Shown piece by piece: positions 1-13,999 of a DNA stretch of 64,000 bases (position 1 is its first letter; every line of letters starts with the position of its first letter). The stretch is from Dioscorea cayenensis subsp. rotundata (taxonomy: Eukaryota; Streptophyta; Magnoliopsida; Dioscoreales; Dioscoreaceae), in NCBI RefSeq assembly GCF_009730915.1, contig NC_052475.1, positions 24,365,016 through 24,429,015 of the forward strand. Direction: 5' to 3'. The position numbers and the translations under genes were made by a program. The notes under the pieces were generated by a model. It did no database searches. It had not been told where the DNA came from and worked only from the letters and a program-made list of their open reading frames with translations.

Positions 1-950
1 AACTGGTTGTTTTTCATGTTTCTCTTTTGCGGTACTTTGAAAAATCAACCAAAAGTGATCCGATTCGCTATCATCTTCTTGTGAATTTCCAAGGACACGT
101 GTAGGAAAGTGACTCGCTGGTCTGGTGTTAGCTGTTTGAGTACGGGTAGCTACGAATTTTCACGGCCAAAGGTAAGGGTTAGGTATATAGGCTTTATCTC
201 GCGGCGTGTGGTGCCGAATCCCGTGACCAAAAACGATGGAGAACTTGGTAAGCCGATCTAACGGCTGGCTTGGCTTGACTAAGTGCCGACCCAATCTGAT
301 CTCGTTCCTTGATGAGGACACGTGTGTGATCACCGGCTTACCCGGCGCACGCTGACCATTAGGGCGAGCGGCTTGGCACGTGGAGGTCACTCTCACGTGA
401 TGGTGAGGTGATTCATGCCTTGCTCTTCGGGGCTCTCGTAGGACCCATTAACTTCATACCCCGGTGAGTTCACCGCCTCCAAATAAACAAAATGCCATGT
501 GTAAAAATTTTTTTTTAAAAAAAACTGTGGTCTCTGGAAGCGAAGCATCTAGGAATAAACCAGCGGTACGAGTTGCTTTATTCTCACCGAGAAGGATGGA
601 AACGTATTTTTGATAATTTTGGGTTGCGTGGGATTCTTCGCTACATTGGAGACCAGAGATCCCGATTCCAGAACGGGCATGAAGTTATTAGAAAGTCCTT
701 GGATACGTAGAAGAAACTGGAATAGCGAGCGAGGCTATTTTCGTCATTTGGGCCGTGGAATGTAGTAATGGAAACAAAACAAATGCGAGGACCACGTGGG
801 CTGTTTTTGCCACGAAAGTGTATTGATGGTGAGGACTGGGAGTCATGTTTTGGGTTTGTTTCGTCATTTTACTGCTTCTCGATCCGACATCTTTTCCAGC
901 TAACCCCTTGTAAAACTTGATTTTTTGTTTCTTGTTGGACAAGTTTCAAA
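1..950. other. Non-coding stretch with four G-boxes
   Basis: No convincing coding sequence was found here. The first 480 bases look less AT-rich than what follows and hold four CACGTG palindromes at 96-101, 319-324, 377-382 and 394-399; CACGTG is the core bound by plant bZIP and bHLH factors. The stretch could be the promoter of a gene to the left of the window, but no gene edge is visible, so this is inference. Confidence 0.4.
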
Positions 951-3900
951 ATTTATTATTTTTTAAAAATTAACAAAATATTTATATTAAATATTTTATT
1001 TTACTAAAAAAAAATTAATTGTGCTATAATACGAGGTATATAATTTTTAAAATTTAAATAATTATTTTAAAATATTATTGAACCAATTATATGGGCTAAA
1101 GTAAAAAGTAAAGGTTGGATTCTATAAGAGAGAGGACCAATGTGAAATTTTCCCTAGGTCTCATGTTGTTTGGTGGTGATATTTATATCAACAATGCAAC
1201 GACTGTGAGTGTGGGACAACAAACAGCAAGAAACATGACATTATATAAAAAGAACAATTATTCAATGTTTAATAACCCAAATAATGATAATGTTATTGTA
1301 TACATAACAATCTTAATAGAGTGCCAACTTCTAAGAAACAGTAAGGGCAATTACAAATAAATTAATAAATAATTTGCCTTTGACTTCAATCATACAGTCT
1401 TTCTCTTAGAAAACAATTAACCCAATGTTAATCAACATTTTGCCAAGATAATTATTATGTGATTAGAATATCAGCTGAGGTGGATGACTTGTTTTTTTAG
1501 GTTGACAAGGCTCAAGTGGACAAAATAATTGAGCCAAAACCTCTTTCATTGTTTTGCTCAAGTGAACAAATGGTTGAATGCCAGGCTTAATTGCCTAACT
1601 CTGCTTGCTTTCCTTGTTTAATTAATTAGTTATTTTTTTGTTTTTTATCAATCATTCAATATCTTAATTGGTCGGCAACCCATACGCCAAAGAAACATTA
1701 GCAAATGGTTTACCAGCTCTTTTGGCTGCCAATAACCCAACGTTTTAATGCTAATTGGATTTAGATTTATTGGGTTACCAGTAACCCAAGCCATGTGACT
1801 TAAATGCTATATATGGTATTATCAGACCCACTATAGTCCAAACGGTGATTAAGATTGGTAACAGTTCATCTAATCTCAATATGGTATTAGACCTAAGCTA
1901 ATGTTAAAATAAAAGTTATTAGATCCCCAATCATAACATCAGTGAGCTACATCTAGAGATTCTGACTAATCTTGCTTTAATAACAATTTAATATATTTAA
2001 TCAGTTTGGAATTATTATACTGTAAATATGTGACGCCCAAGAAAGCCAGCCAGCCGGCCGGCCTCATGTATGTCTTGATTAATGAATACAAAGATATATT
2101 TATATCTTAATTAGGTTTTTTTTTTTTCATTTAATGGTTCAAGCTTTCCTAGTGTTTCTTTTTAATAAATAAACTTCATGGAAATCAAAATAAATTTGTT
2201 TGATTTGGTTGGAAAAAAGAGTAAAGGTAGCAAACGTATTGGAAAAGGTTATTTGTGAGGAGATGCCATGGAGTCACACTCATGAGGAGACAAAAGCAAA
2301 TGGACTCTTAACAGAAGCCATTTCTTTCCTTGGATTCCATTGCTTGCATTCCTCTTTAATTATTCCTCACTAAAGAAAGAGAACTTTGGCCAAAACTGAA
2401 CACCATCCTGTTAGTTTAACTTGTTGCTTCATATAGCATGTTAACTAGGTTGAAATTGGTACCTTTTATTTTTCACATATATATATTTGTTCTAACCTTA
2501 AAATTGTGGAGCATGTGTTATTGTCTTTGATTGGTTTGGCTTGTCACCATCTTAGGACATAATGTTTAGTTTTTTTAGTTCAAAAAGTACAATAATGGGA
2601 GCACTATGAGAAGTGGATGATTGAGGATTGAGGATTGAGGATAAAGGAGGAATGAAATCTCATGGGGTTCCTAATTCCACTCTTTTGGTGAGATTTGGTT
2701 TTAACTTTCTCTTGATCACATCATGTGATTTTTTGAAAGTGGAAATGGTGGTTGTGGTTTGTGTTTTGTGGTTTGAGGTGGTGGAAAGGTTGGACCATCC
2801 AATTCCTATCTTCCTCCTTTAATTTCATCTCACTATTGTCTATTGCTATGGCCCATCATCCTTCTTTGTCTTCTTTATGGACATAATTAATTAATGAATA
2901 TAATCTCTCTCTCTCTATATATATATATATTTGTTTCAAATGAAAGACCTTAGAAAGAGAATATATATTTTTTATCTCTTATATTTTAGGATTAAAATCA
3001 CTTAGATAAGATCAAAAAATTCCAAACAACTCATGAAAATATCAATAAAACTCTTTCTTATACATACACTCCATAATATTTTTTGAAGTATCTGGCTCTC
3101 CTTTCAAAGGTCTCTGTCTCTTTTTTAATAAACAACTATTTTAGAATTATAGAAAAAAAACTAATGACCTCTTAAACTTATACAACATGTTTTTTTTTTA
3201 ATGAAATAGTGGCTATGCAATTTTTTCTATTTTATATATGTTAAAAAAAAACTTGTGCAACATGCCTCACAAGACAAAACTGCTTTCATTATCAATTATG
3301 TAATTATTATTTTTGTGATTTTTATAGATTGTTTTCCATGCCTAATTTGGTTTCTTGGTGGTGTGTCAATTCCAAGGAAATTTCAATTTGTATTTGCTTG
3401 GATTATGTGCAATTAAATGTGGAATTGAGACATTTTCTCTCGTCCTTCTTCACGCCTTGGTTTTGTACTTTTGTTTCATAGTAATCCACATGTTGTGCTG
3501 GGTATCTTTATTTACTTTGTTGCTCTAAAATCCTTGTTGGAATATAATGCATGTTTAGGAACTAGCTTCTCAATTTCTAAATCATTTTACATGAAAAGGA
3601 CTTTATTCTCGATGTGCTTTCTTTGCATTTATCTCATTATTATAATGTATTTTATATTAATAAATTTGCTTTGAAGAAAATCGTTTCAATGCTTTTTCCA
3701 AGAGATTCTAAAGTCTATTTAGAAAGTAATATGCATGATTTGTAAAGATATCTCCGTGTTTATGTAAACAATTATGGAATGGGTTGCTCAGCAGTCAAAT
3801 TTTAAAATTATTCAAAAATAGTCATTAAAAGCCCGTATGAGTACGTAACAAAAAGGAAAAATAAACTAAAAGCATCTAAAACCATTTATAATTTTTTTTC

Positions 3901-4637
3901 CATAATAGTCTTAAGTTTTATGGAAAAATGTAATTTTGAAGTTTTTCTATTTTTTCCTTCATATATTCCTTGTTTGCTTATTTGTTTCGTGGTTGATATG
4001 ACACCGAAAAAGCATGGAATAAGTTTTCTTGTTTTTTAATAAATGTTGAAATAAGTCCACCATTTATTTAAATATTCCATTTTACTAGCATATTATAATA
4101 TTTGGCCTGATCCAATAGCTTAAACCCCTAAGACGAGGACATCGTTTAGCCTCTGCCTAATCTATTCAACTATCTTTATTCCCAAAACCATCTTTTCATT
4201 TTGAAATTTTTATTCTTAAACCATTCCATAGTTTTAATGCCCAAAAAAAAAAAAAGGTAGGTGTCAAAAAAGACTACTTTGTTCACCTAACTACTCACAA
4301 GTGAAAGATCTGGAGATGAGTGGGTCAGCAAAATAATATTATGTAAAAAAAGATTTTAAATATTGAGAATTTACATTTTTTGAAAAAAAGTAGTACTGTA
4401 ATGTAATAAACATCATGGTTAAAAGTATCAGATGATATATTTAAATTTTTTCCCACATTCAAAAGGGAATTAAGCCTTGGTGGGCAATTAAGATGAAAAA
4501 TGAGATCACACCCTTTAAATTCCAAAGGTTAATACTTAATAGAGAAGATCTAGGCGTTTGATTTTTTTAATTGGCGCGCTTTATAGCATTGGTGACTTTC
4601 ATATCTTGTTTTTATCTCTCTCTACCTTGATATTTTA

Positions 4638-4674
<37 letters not shown>

Positions 4675-6600
4675 TACAAAAGAAGCGAGTAGAACATTTA
4701 TATTATATAAATTTTCATGAAAGTTATTTTCCTTTTGCTCCATTAAATAAAAACATATTAATTTTAATTTTGAAATAGATAAATATTTTTTTTTAGCAAT
4801 TGTTTTTATAAAACTATTAGATTCCGAGTTTATCAACAAACAAACAAATCCATTTAGCTCATGGATTAAATGAATATTATATATATATATATGTGTGTGA
4901 TTGGAAAAACAAAACACCTAACAAACATTTTTTATACACCACTAGTATCTCTAAATTAATATAAAACATTGTTTTTTTTATAAAAAAAAAGATAAATTAT
5001 AAATTTATTAATAAACAAAGTACAATAAAAAATATAACAAAATAAAATAATAGAAAAAAATACTAGCAGTGATTGGTATTTTTAGAAAACATAACCTATG
5101 ATTATAAAATATACTTTTGTGTGTGAGTGTTTTTTTTTAATTAATAATGCTGATAAATCACTCACATCAACTTTTATTATGAGAGGGAGTTGAAAAGAAC
5201 GGTAAACCACTCACCTCAACTTTTATTACAAACGGGAGTTGAAAAGAAAAATTACCGTTCTTCCAATGAAAAAGTGATATATGTGTTGATATAGATGATG
5301 GCCAGAAATGAATTGAATGATTACAGTGAACAAAAAGCGACAAGCTTCAGTTAGTGCTAAATTATTAAATTTAACATTGTGCATGATTATTAAATGTAAG
5401 TATGTAACATGAAGAAAAGAGAAACAATTGATCAAAATTATAGGCAGGAGTGGGGGATTTCAAAGATGTGCTGAAGATGCCAAATATCAAAACACTCATC
5501 CCAGAATGCATGCAGCCACTTCTGGAAACACAAAGTCCTTATCCTCAAAAGGAAACCACCCCAACAGCACTTCATCCTCCACTTCCCCACAACCACAACC
5601 ACCTCATCTCCCACACCTCTTCCTCCTGCTCTGCATCCAACTCCTACTCCATTGCAATGCTCTCTTCCCTGCATTTCTTCTTCTTTGCCTCTGAGTTACA
5701 CTCTTCCTTCTCTTCGTTCCTTTTTGCTTTCGGTTTTCCAAGTTATATATATAATGCAAATGTTGTAATATATTATGTGAGGATCTTGGTTTAAGAGGGT
5801 TGTTTATGTAATTATAAATATGTCTGCACAAATGCTAGAACTCATCTCAGGTAGGTGATCCCAATGAGACAAGGAATGGTTGACAAATGATGTGATTAAT
5901 TAAAGTTAATTGTCAAACTAAGATTAGCTAATTCGTGTTGTTCTTTTGTTCTTGAACAAATAATAATAATAATAATAATAATATCATTCTGTCCACGTTT
6001 CTCAGCCGACCTCATGGAATATTTTTTTATGAAACTTTTTGAAATTATGATCTCTGATAAATTTGAGCATTTGCATATTCAAAGTATTCATTGCATGGGA
6101 GATTTGCCGGCCCTTGAAATTCTCATGTGATTTTTATCAATAATGTTTTTCTTGCTGTTTGAAACTAAATAAATTATAATATTCCAGAAAAAATCATAGG
6201 AAGGTTTTTTTTTTCGTGTCTTGATGGATGGAGCTCAAAAGTCTGTTGTTAATGAAAACTTTTAAGTTATTAAAAGCTAAACAAAAAAAATTATGGGAAA
6301 ACATGATTGCCATAATGCCAAATGTTAACTTGATATATAAATAATACCATGAAACTCTTCTTAAAGCTAAACATTACACTATGTTTCTACTAACTTCAAT
6401 TCAACAAAGAGAAACAAATTAAGTTTGCCAAGAGAATTTCAGTAAAGAAAATTACTTGTTTCAATGGAAGAAAAGTAAACAACAATGTTTCAGCAAACCT
6501 CTGGATCTCTTCTCTCATGATCACTAAAGAGGAAAACAGAAACTAATACAAGATGAGAAAGAGAAGTAGCAAATCAAAGATCATAATTTGAAGCAATAAG
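951..6600. other. AT-rich intergenic region
   Basis: About 5.6 kb with no gene I can support. It holds short AT, CT and AAT microsatellites (for example CT/TA near 2906-2931 and 4639-4673, and AAT near 5960-5983) and an imperfect 49-bp tandem duplication starting at 5161 and 5210 around the shared core TCAACTTTTATTA. The open frames near 5450-5794 are low-complexity and have no family resemblance. Confidence 0.5.
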
Positions 6601-6607
6601 AAACTCA

Positions 6608-9600
6608 TCATCCTTTGATGCCCATTTTCCAAGAAATGGAGAACTTCTTCCCAAGAGGCAAACCAAGTCCTCCAATTTCAACCATCATACCGTTCTTTTT
6701 GTTCCCTCCTTCCAGTTTTTCCATGTTCATTTGAGCAGGATCACTGAAATGAACTCCAGAGACATCAGTCACAGCTTCTCCATCCACTTCAATGGCCAGT
6801 CCATGTCCACTTCCCTGCAGTCCCAGCACTCTCACCTTTTCAATCATCAACTGCTTCTCTATACTAAAACTACCCATCTGCACCTCAGACCATACAGTGA
6901 CAGTCTTTCCTCGAACGCAGGCGTAGAACTCAACATACGAGGACTCCCCGTCGACTAGTTTCATCTCCGGTCTCTCATCATCGTCTACAAACACATTACC
7001 CTTGGCATCGGCTTGAGTTGCGCCTAACGGGAAAGTGACTACAAGGGTGAATGGTGTTGTTCTTGCCTCCTTGGAAATCAATCCCCCTTGCTGCATTGGA
7101 AGTATAGTGTTCTGATACACATGTACATTGATCTCATTCAGAGAGGCTTCAAGAGTGATATATCGCTCGTCCTTGGAAAAAACAGCTTTGGTCATGTCGA
7201 ACAAGTTGTACCAAGTTCCCGGAGGGAATATCACCTTGACGGACCTTGCAGCTTTCTTCAACACCGGTGACACCATTACACTGCTTCCTAGCAAGAATTG
7301 AGTGCTTAGTCCATAGCATGCTGTGAAGTTAGGGAACGAGAAGAAAACCGGCCTCGCTATCGGGGCTCCCCTTGTATGAGCTTCATAGTTCAATGTGTAG
7401 AGATATGGTAGCAGCTTGTATCGTAATCCAAGTGCATTCCGAGCTGATTTTGCTACTGAATCCCACACGTAGAGTTCCTGTCTAGGTGAGTAAAAGTTTG
7501 CATGATCCCTTGAGAATGGATAGAATGCGCCGAGCTGAATCCATCGGTTGCAAAGCTCTTCTGTTGGTGCCGGATAAAACCCACATATATCTGAACCAAC
7601 CATAGGCATTCCGAATAGGCCAAAATTCAGTATTGTTGAAATCGAGTAGCGTATATCATTCCATGTTCCCTTGTTATCGCCAGTCCAATGAGCTGCATAT
7701 GCTCCTGATCCAACGAACGTGGATCGAGTTAGGATGAATGGGCGCTTCCCCTCGAGCCCTAGAAGCGCCTTATGAGTAGCTACAGCTTGAGAGAAACCAT
7801 AGATGCTGTGAGCATTATACTCCAGTACTCCGTTGTAATGCTCAGCGCTGGTTGCAATGGTCTTAAAGCCCAAGGCGACGTGAGTTCCTGATGCATTGAT
7901 CTTATATGGTGGCTCATCCCATCGAGTGCTCGTTATGTTCTTGCAATCTAAGCAACAAACCCAAGGTTCCGTGCTATTAGGAATTGGACACGGATGATCT
8001 TTTGGAAGTTCACATTTGCCGGTGCAAAAGTTTGAAGCTTCATTCATATCAATCCACAGACCGTCTACGGGGACAAGCTCATGAAAGCGAGCTATCTCAT
8101 CGACCCACCATGAAACACCTTGAGGGTTCAGGTAGTCAGGGAAGTAGACAGGCCCTGGCCAGACTTGAGCTAAATAAGGTTTTCCTTGGTACTTAATGTA
8201 GACATCTTTGGCCATTCCCCTCTGATAGACACCATAACTGGAATTAACAGCAATGCCGGGATCAATGAGGACAATGTATTTCATGCCTTGAGAATGGATT
8301 TTATCAAGGAACGCGAGCAGCTTGGGCCTTGGATAGTTCACTGGGTCGAGGGTGAAGTCCTTGGCTGCATCCATGTGATCATCATCATTCCAAATCACGT
8401 CAAGTGGGATTTGCGCCTTCTTATAACCCTCCACAACCCCTTCCACCACAGACAGATTCCGATAACCCCATCTGCATTGGTGGAATCCTACACAATCATA
8501 CAGACACCAACCATTACTCATTACTCTGTGCTTTTTGAATCTGTTTCTAGTCAATTAGTTTTATCATGAACTATGAAAAGCAGTGACATATGATTGAAAT
8601 GAATCAGAAAAAAATAAATCAAACCAGTGATGATGTGGGACATTAGGACCACAGAATTTAAACAATAAAGCAGCAGTCCTCTTCCTCTACATATGAACTT
8701 ATTATGGCTAAATAGTTAATTAGATTTTTACAAGTATTCACGAGACTTTGATCCTCTCACTATCAATAGAATAATAAACAATGTCTAACGCTCATTTTTT
8801 ATATTAACAATGACATGCAGACAAAACATTCAATAAACAAGACTATCCGTCTTGTGTCCAGTGACAATCTTTCCACTCTACTCTACTCTAGTCTACTCTA
8901 ACTCTACTCCATATAAAAGCCATTTCTTATACATTACAACATAAATTTCAACTATCCAGATCAGAATATTGATTGATTAATTAATCCAGGAATAGCATCA
9001 TTGAACCAATATAATATAAAGTACAAAAAGAGAGCCATTGTAAACAGTTGCGGAGACAAAATAATGAAAGAGGAGCAATACCTAGAGCCCAGTAAGGCAT
9101 GGGTGCAGGACGACCGATTAAAGTAGTATATTGATCGACCACAGCTAGTGGTGTCGGTCCTTTAAAGAAGTAGAAATCAAACACTCCACCAATGACTTTG
9201 TACGTTAGAGAACTTCCCCTGTAAACAATGTCCATCCCATTGCTGTTAAGCAACAAAACAGCATGAGCATTGGCCTCTCCATTAGCATTCCTCAAGTCCA
9301 TATAAACAGGATGTGATCCATATAAATCCATATTCAGATTAATAGCTGAAGCATCAGTGGTATACAGAGTGTATGGATCATTAGGCCGCAACCGAATGCC
9401 TCCCGGTTGTGTATTCTCACCGAGACCATACAATGCAGCAGTCTCAGGCAACCTGGTAGAGATCTCAAGATACTGATCTTTGAACACAAGGCTTGAATAA
9501 GGATCATCATCTTTTGCAGTTGAATCAAACAAAACATCTCCATTTGATTTCCTTTTTACAGAAAAACTAAAAGGGTCAGCTTTATAGCTAAAAAGCAACT

Positions 9601-10079
9601 CATCACCAGAATACTCAGTAGCTGTGAATGGAACACTACTAGTTGTAGTAGTAGTAGTAGATCCCTTCACTGTTGGGGGTTGCTCTCTAGGCAACAAATT
9701 ATAAGGAACCTCCCATCTTTCCTCACTAGCATCAGTTATATGAACTCTCAAACGATCCTCACTTTCATGTCTGCACTTGAGAAATGTTTCATACTAAATT
9801 TTCATGGCAAAAATTGGGGCTTTTATTTTTAAAACAAGAAAAATGCAAGACTTACTTGACAAAAAGGCACAAATGTGGAACATCGGGGCCATAAACAGAG
9901 GTTTTCTGTTTGAGTTCCAGCTTCCCAAGAAGGCCACCTCCATTAGAGTTCTCCTCTAAAGACACCAAACGATACCCTGAGCCTATCTTCTGGTTTCCAG
10001 CAGAAGCACAGTGCTGGAAGGACATGAACAAGAGAAAGCACAAGCAGAGCATGAAGAGCTTTAGTTTGTTCACCTTCAT
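6608..10079 (-). CDS. XYL1: XYL1-like alpha-xylosidase (GH31), 930 aa
   Basis: This enzyme likely removes xylose side chains from xyloglucan oligosaccharides in the cell wall space. I read three exons: 10079-9856, 9770-9082 and 8487-6608, with GT-AG introns; the joins keep frame and give 930 residues, near the ~915 of known plant XYL1 proteins. Residues 1-28 form a hydrophobic signal peptide ([14 protein letters not shown]). Two GH31 catalytic signatures are visible: [10 protein letters not shown], with the nucleophile Asp near 451, and HWTGDN, with the acid/base Asp near 575. The N-terminal part is the usual mutarotase-like domain, and the C-terminus SWKMGIKG resembles XYL1. Sequence around [15 protein letters not shown]-type positions, [14 protein letters not shown] and KTRW-like blocks also favours XYL1 over starch-type alpha-glucosidases, but family resemblance was judged from memory. 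No internal stop or frameshift was seen. Confidence 0.93.
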
Positions 10080-10179
10080 GGTTATCTTCTTCTCCAGTCC
10101 AGCTCTGGTGTGTTGAGCTAAAAGCGGTCAGTGTTGTACACACACTGATATAGAAGTTGTGAGTGAACCGTTGCACCAT

Positions 10180-11646
10180 GACCCATTTTCTTCATGTGAA
10201 TGCGGATTCATCCTTGTGCATGTGCCTTTGTCCTCTGTTAGGGCCACACCATATCTGCTTGCCACCATTAATATCTCTTCAATGTTCTGTTTTCCCTTCA
10301 TATAAAATAAATAAATAAAAAAAGAATTATAAACTTATAAATAAAAATTAAAAATTTGTCATCTTATTTGGGTGTATATAAGTTCGGTTTGGGATGATTT
10401 TGGTTTGATTGTTTTTATCTTTTTTTTAGCCTTGAATCATGGCTTTGATACTGTCCTTTTTTGGGTATTAGTGAAAATATCAATGTGTTGGAGGACACGT
10501 GTGAGGAAATCCACGGAAGAGCTTATAGTTCCAAAAGTCTAACATCTTCACGTGAACCAGTGCTACGTGTCAGCATTGCTCACCTCTTTCAATCACAGCC
10601 GTGCTTGTTCTCTTGTGATCATCATCGTCATCATGATATTTATTAGATAATAATAAAATATACTTTGGTTGGGATTCGGGATTAGAAATGCCCTTTTCTT
10701 TTACAAGTGTATCATGGGGAATGTCTCTTGTGAACCAGACCCAATCCTCTGTATCCCATTCCATTTATCCTCCAATTTTTTTTTTTTTAATTTAATTTCT
10801 TATCCCCATGTTAGTTCATAAAATGCCATCTTTGATATTATGTCTCATTTATTCGACGGGTGTGTAATGTGCAAGTGTAACCACACCAAGACGCCAACTA
10901 TGTTAATATATATATATAAATATATATGAATATTAAGTGAAAGCACGTGGTTGTTGTAGTCTGGTTGATAAGTCTCAATCTCTTGGTCCAACCATCTCAC
11001 TTTTATAGATCTAACCCAATTGGTCCCTGTCTATGGCTACAAAAGCATGCGCAATTGTTTGATTGATGATCTCCACTCCAGCATGCGCATGCAACCAAGT
11101 CCGGTTAGAGCTAAACAAAATAACAAAGAATGAAATATATCCATATCCACATGAATAACGGCTCCATTTTTAGTTATTTATTTATTTATTTATTTATCCA
11201 TGTCCCCATGGGATGCCATTTGATAAAGGTAATCATTTAGTATAGCATAATGAAATTCAAGTTTTTCATGCATAAATGCATGATGTTCTTTTTTTTCATG
11301 ATTTCATTGATAATGTAGAATCCAATGTACATGAGTGGGTGTGGTGGGACTCACTATTCAAATTGTCATGACAAGTCCTACTTTGGCTTTAATTTTAAAA
11401 GACAAATTGGGTCAGTTCAATTCCGATCAGATTTATATAAAAAGGAGATAAAAAAAGAATAAATCTAGAAAAACCATGGGCCTCTCAAACATAGATTATA
11501 GTTTGTCGAGTTCAAACAAGCTTAATGGATCTAACTTCAAATTTGAATTCATGAATGGATGTCAATCAGTGGGACACCAAAGTTGAGGCACCTCACATCC
11601 ACGTCTCTATGGCGTCCCATGCTCATCCCCACCTTTCACATCAACA
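10180..11646. other. Intergenic region upstream of the XYL1-like gene
   Basis: No gene seen. This is the 5' flank of the minus-strand alpha-xylosidase gene. It contains a TTTA tetranucleotide run near 11170-11198 and short AT repeats near 10906-10927. Confidence 0.4.
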
Positions 11647-11655
11647 CATTATATA
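11647..11655. repeat. Left 9-bp target-site duplication of MULE
   Basis: CATTATATA directly precedes the terminal inverted repeat beginning GGGTAAATTT. The same nine bases follow the right end at 12151-12159. Confidence 0.9.
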
Positions 11656-12150
11656 GGGTAAATTTTTCTAATGAGTATTTAAGTTTGGCCTTATATCAGT
11701 TTAAGTATTAACTTTCAATTTGTATCAAAATGAATATCAAAGTTTAATTTCATTTTTTCGGCAGTGTAATTGGGGATTTCCGGTGGAGTTTTGGTGACGT
11801 GGACATCAGAAAGCTTTTGTGGATGCTCTGGGTCCACATCACCAGGGCTACAGTATTCTAGAGAGAGGGGAAAAGAAAAAGAATGATGGAAGAGAAGCTG
11901 ATGTGTACGTCCTACATGAACAAAAAAAGACTACATTAGTTAAGTGGCTGAGTTGGTGAGTCGGTGACGTGAACTCAGGGCATCCACGCAAGTTTTCAGG
12001 CATCCACATCACCAAAAATCCACCGAAAATCCCTAATTACCCAGCTAGAGAAATGAAATTAAAACTTGGTGCTCATTTTAATACAAATTGAAAGTTAGTG
12101 CTCAAACTGATATATGGCCAAACTTAAGTACTCACTAGAAAAATTTACCC
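11656..12150. mobile_element. Non-autonomous Mutator-like element, 495 bp
   Basis: The two ends are long inverted repeats. The left arm starts GGGTAAATTTTTCTAATGAG, and the reverse complement of the right end starts GGGTAAATTTTTCTAGTGAG; the match continues with scattered differences for about 180 bases on each side (roughly 11656-11840 and 11965-12150). A perfect 9-bp duplication CATTATATA flanks it, the size made by Mutator-family transposases. The centre (about 11845-11960) has no coding capacity, so the element must rely on a transposase from elsewhere. The identical duplication suggests fairly recent insertion, while differences between arms suggest an older arm divergence. Confidence 0.9.
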
Positions 12151-12159
12151 CATTATATA
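12151..12159. repeat. Right 9-bp target-site duplication of MULE
   Basis: CATTATATA, identical to the copy at 11647-11655, directly after the right terminus ending in TTTACCC. Confidence 0.9.
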
Positions 12160-12450
12160 CTTTGTATTTCATTATTGTTAGTTGATTTTTATTAAGTTTT
12201 TAATAAATAATATTTTGCAACATAATTAATATTAAGTAACCAGTTTTATTTGTGAAACAGCTCAGATTTGAGAACCTTACTGACCTATCCGATTGACATG
12301 ACGCGCAACCTTGGATCTAGTTAAAGAGTTCATTTTTCTTTCTTCTCAGGTGCTATTTCAGATAGATGTTCAACCACCGATGATTGTAAAATTACATATT
12401 TTTTTTTTATGCACAGTAAAAAAAACATACATTAGTAAACGTGTTAGATA

Positions 12451-12461
12451 TGATCACAAGA
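12451..12461. repeat. Left target-site duplication of LINE A
   Basis: TGATCACAAGA immediately precedes the first LINE sequence; the same 11 bases recur at 14198-14208 after the LINE tail. Confidence 0.85.
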
Positions 12462-13999
12462 TTGGGTCTTAAAGTTAACTCGGAGAAAACTTGCTTAATT
12501 ACCACCCAAAGAAACCTCGAACCCCATACTGCTCTTACAAGAACAATTCACTGCAACTCTGGCTCCCTTCCAATTACTTATCTTGGGATACCTATTTCAG
12601 GGAGACGTCCACGTAGACAAGATTGGGACATACTTTTAAGCAAAATCCGTTCAAGACTTGCTTCTTGGAAATCTAGATTACTCTCCTTGGGTGGTCGTCT
12701 AACTCTGGTGAACTCTGTTCTAACTGCTATCTCTACTTACTGGATGTCAATTTTTAAACTTCCAGTTTGGGTGATCAAGCGTATCGACAAGATTAGAAGA
12801 GATTTTCTGTGGTCGGGACCAGACACCCAACATTTCAAAATCAGACTGGTTAGCTGGGCTAGACTATGCAGGTCACCTGAGCAAGGTGGTTGGGGGATTT
12901 TGAATCTTCAAACTTTTAACAATGCCCTCCTGGGAAAATGGTGGTGGAAAATTAGCTCCGGTAGGCACTGGTGTGGGGAGAATATCATTCGTGAAAATTA
13001 CTTTAAAAGAGTCCCCTCTTGGAACTTATACCACAAGCAATGTAGACAAAAATCCTTCTTCTGGAATGGTATCTTGCACTCACTACCGGCGTTTAAAAAA
13101 AATTCTATCTCTATCGTCAAAAACGGGTCCTCCACTCTGTTTTGGCTTGACAACTAGGTGGAGGGATGTGCTCTTGCTGACATTTGTCCTCACCTCTTCC
13201 TTTTAGCTCAATCTAAGGAAGAAACTATTGTAGATTTTTTTCGAGCAGGGGTCCCCGATCCCACTGCTTTATTACTTGTCTACGGTGAGTACCGTTCTCA
13301 ACACTCTCCATTCTCAACCCTCTTCGGGATTGATGAAAGGCGCTGAAGCTATCTTCAAAATGGAAAGTTCTCGATCAAAAACTTTTTTTATAACTTCTGA
13401 ACGATGGAGGTCTCCGCTGTGATAAGACCAAAGTCATCCTTAAAGGAGATTGCCCCAAAAAAGTTAATCTCTTCAACTGGCTTGCGTTGGACAATAAAAT
13501 CTTGACACTGGACAACCTTGCCTTGCGTGGTTGCAATGTTTTGCCTACGACTACTTGTGTTATGTGCCATGCGGATGTTGAGACTGCTGAACACCTCTTG
13601 CTCCACTGCCCTTTGGCTACTCATATTTGGACCTTCTTCGCTCATTTATTAGGTGCCCGCCACACTCCTAGGTCTCTTATTGACTTATGGGGAGATTGGC
13701 GACGCGCCGTTCCTAAATCCTTGCTCCCTTTCTGGGATTTGCTTGTGAGTGCTATCAATTGGAACATTTGGCTAGAAAGAAATGCACGCATTTTCACTGC
13801 TAATTGTCTTTCGACTGTTACTCTGATTCTTAAAATTGAGCGTATGGTTCTTTTGTGGTTTTCTGCAGCTCCAGAAGCTAAGAGGGTAAAGATTGAGGAG
13901 CCACTAGCAAAGGTCAAGCGTAGCCTTGAGTTTTTGTCTGCCAGCAATGCGGAGCAGGAGGCACCTTTGGAGCGCCCCCCTAGTTCAGGTGAGATTTAG
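12462..13999 (+). pseudogene. LINE A ORF2 remnant (RT C-terminus and zf-RVT)
   Basis: Three reading-frame segments make up the decayed ORF2: about 12462-13158 (end of RT and thumb, ending at a TAG), a short stretch near 13158-13346, and 13487-13999 with the Cys/His motif. The catalytic YADD block lies upstream of the truncation and is absent. Confidence 0.85.

Noticed and set aside
1-950. Ribosomal DNA spacer or organelle insert
   Set aside because: The stretch is less AT-rich than its surroundings but no rRNA or organelle gene sequence was recognised.
5450-5794. 114-codon open frame on the plus strand
   Set aside because: Low-complexity His/Ser/Pro-rich sequence with overlapping frames on both strands and no family resemblance; looks like chance.
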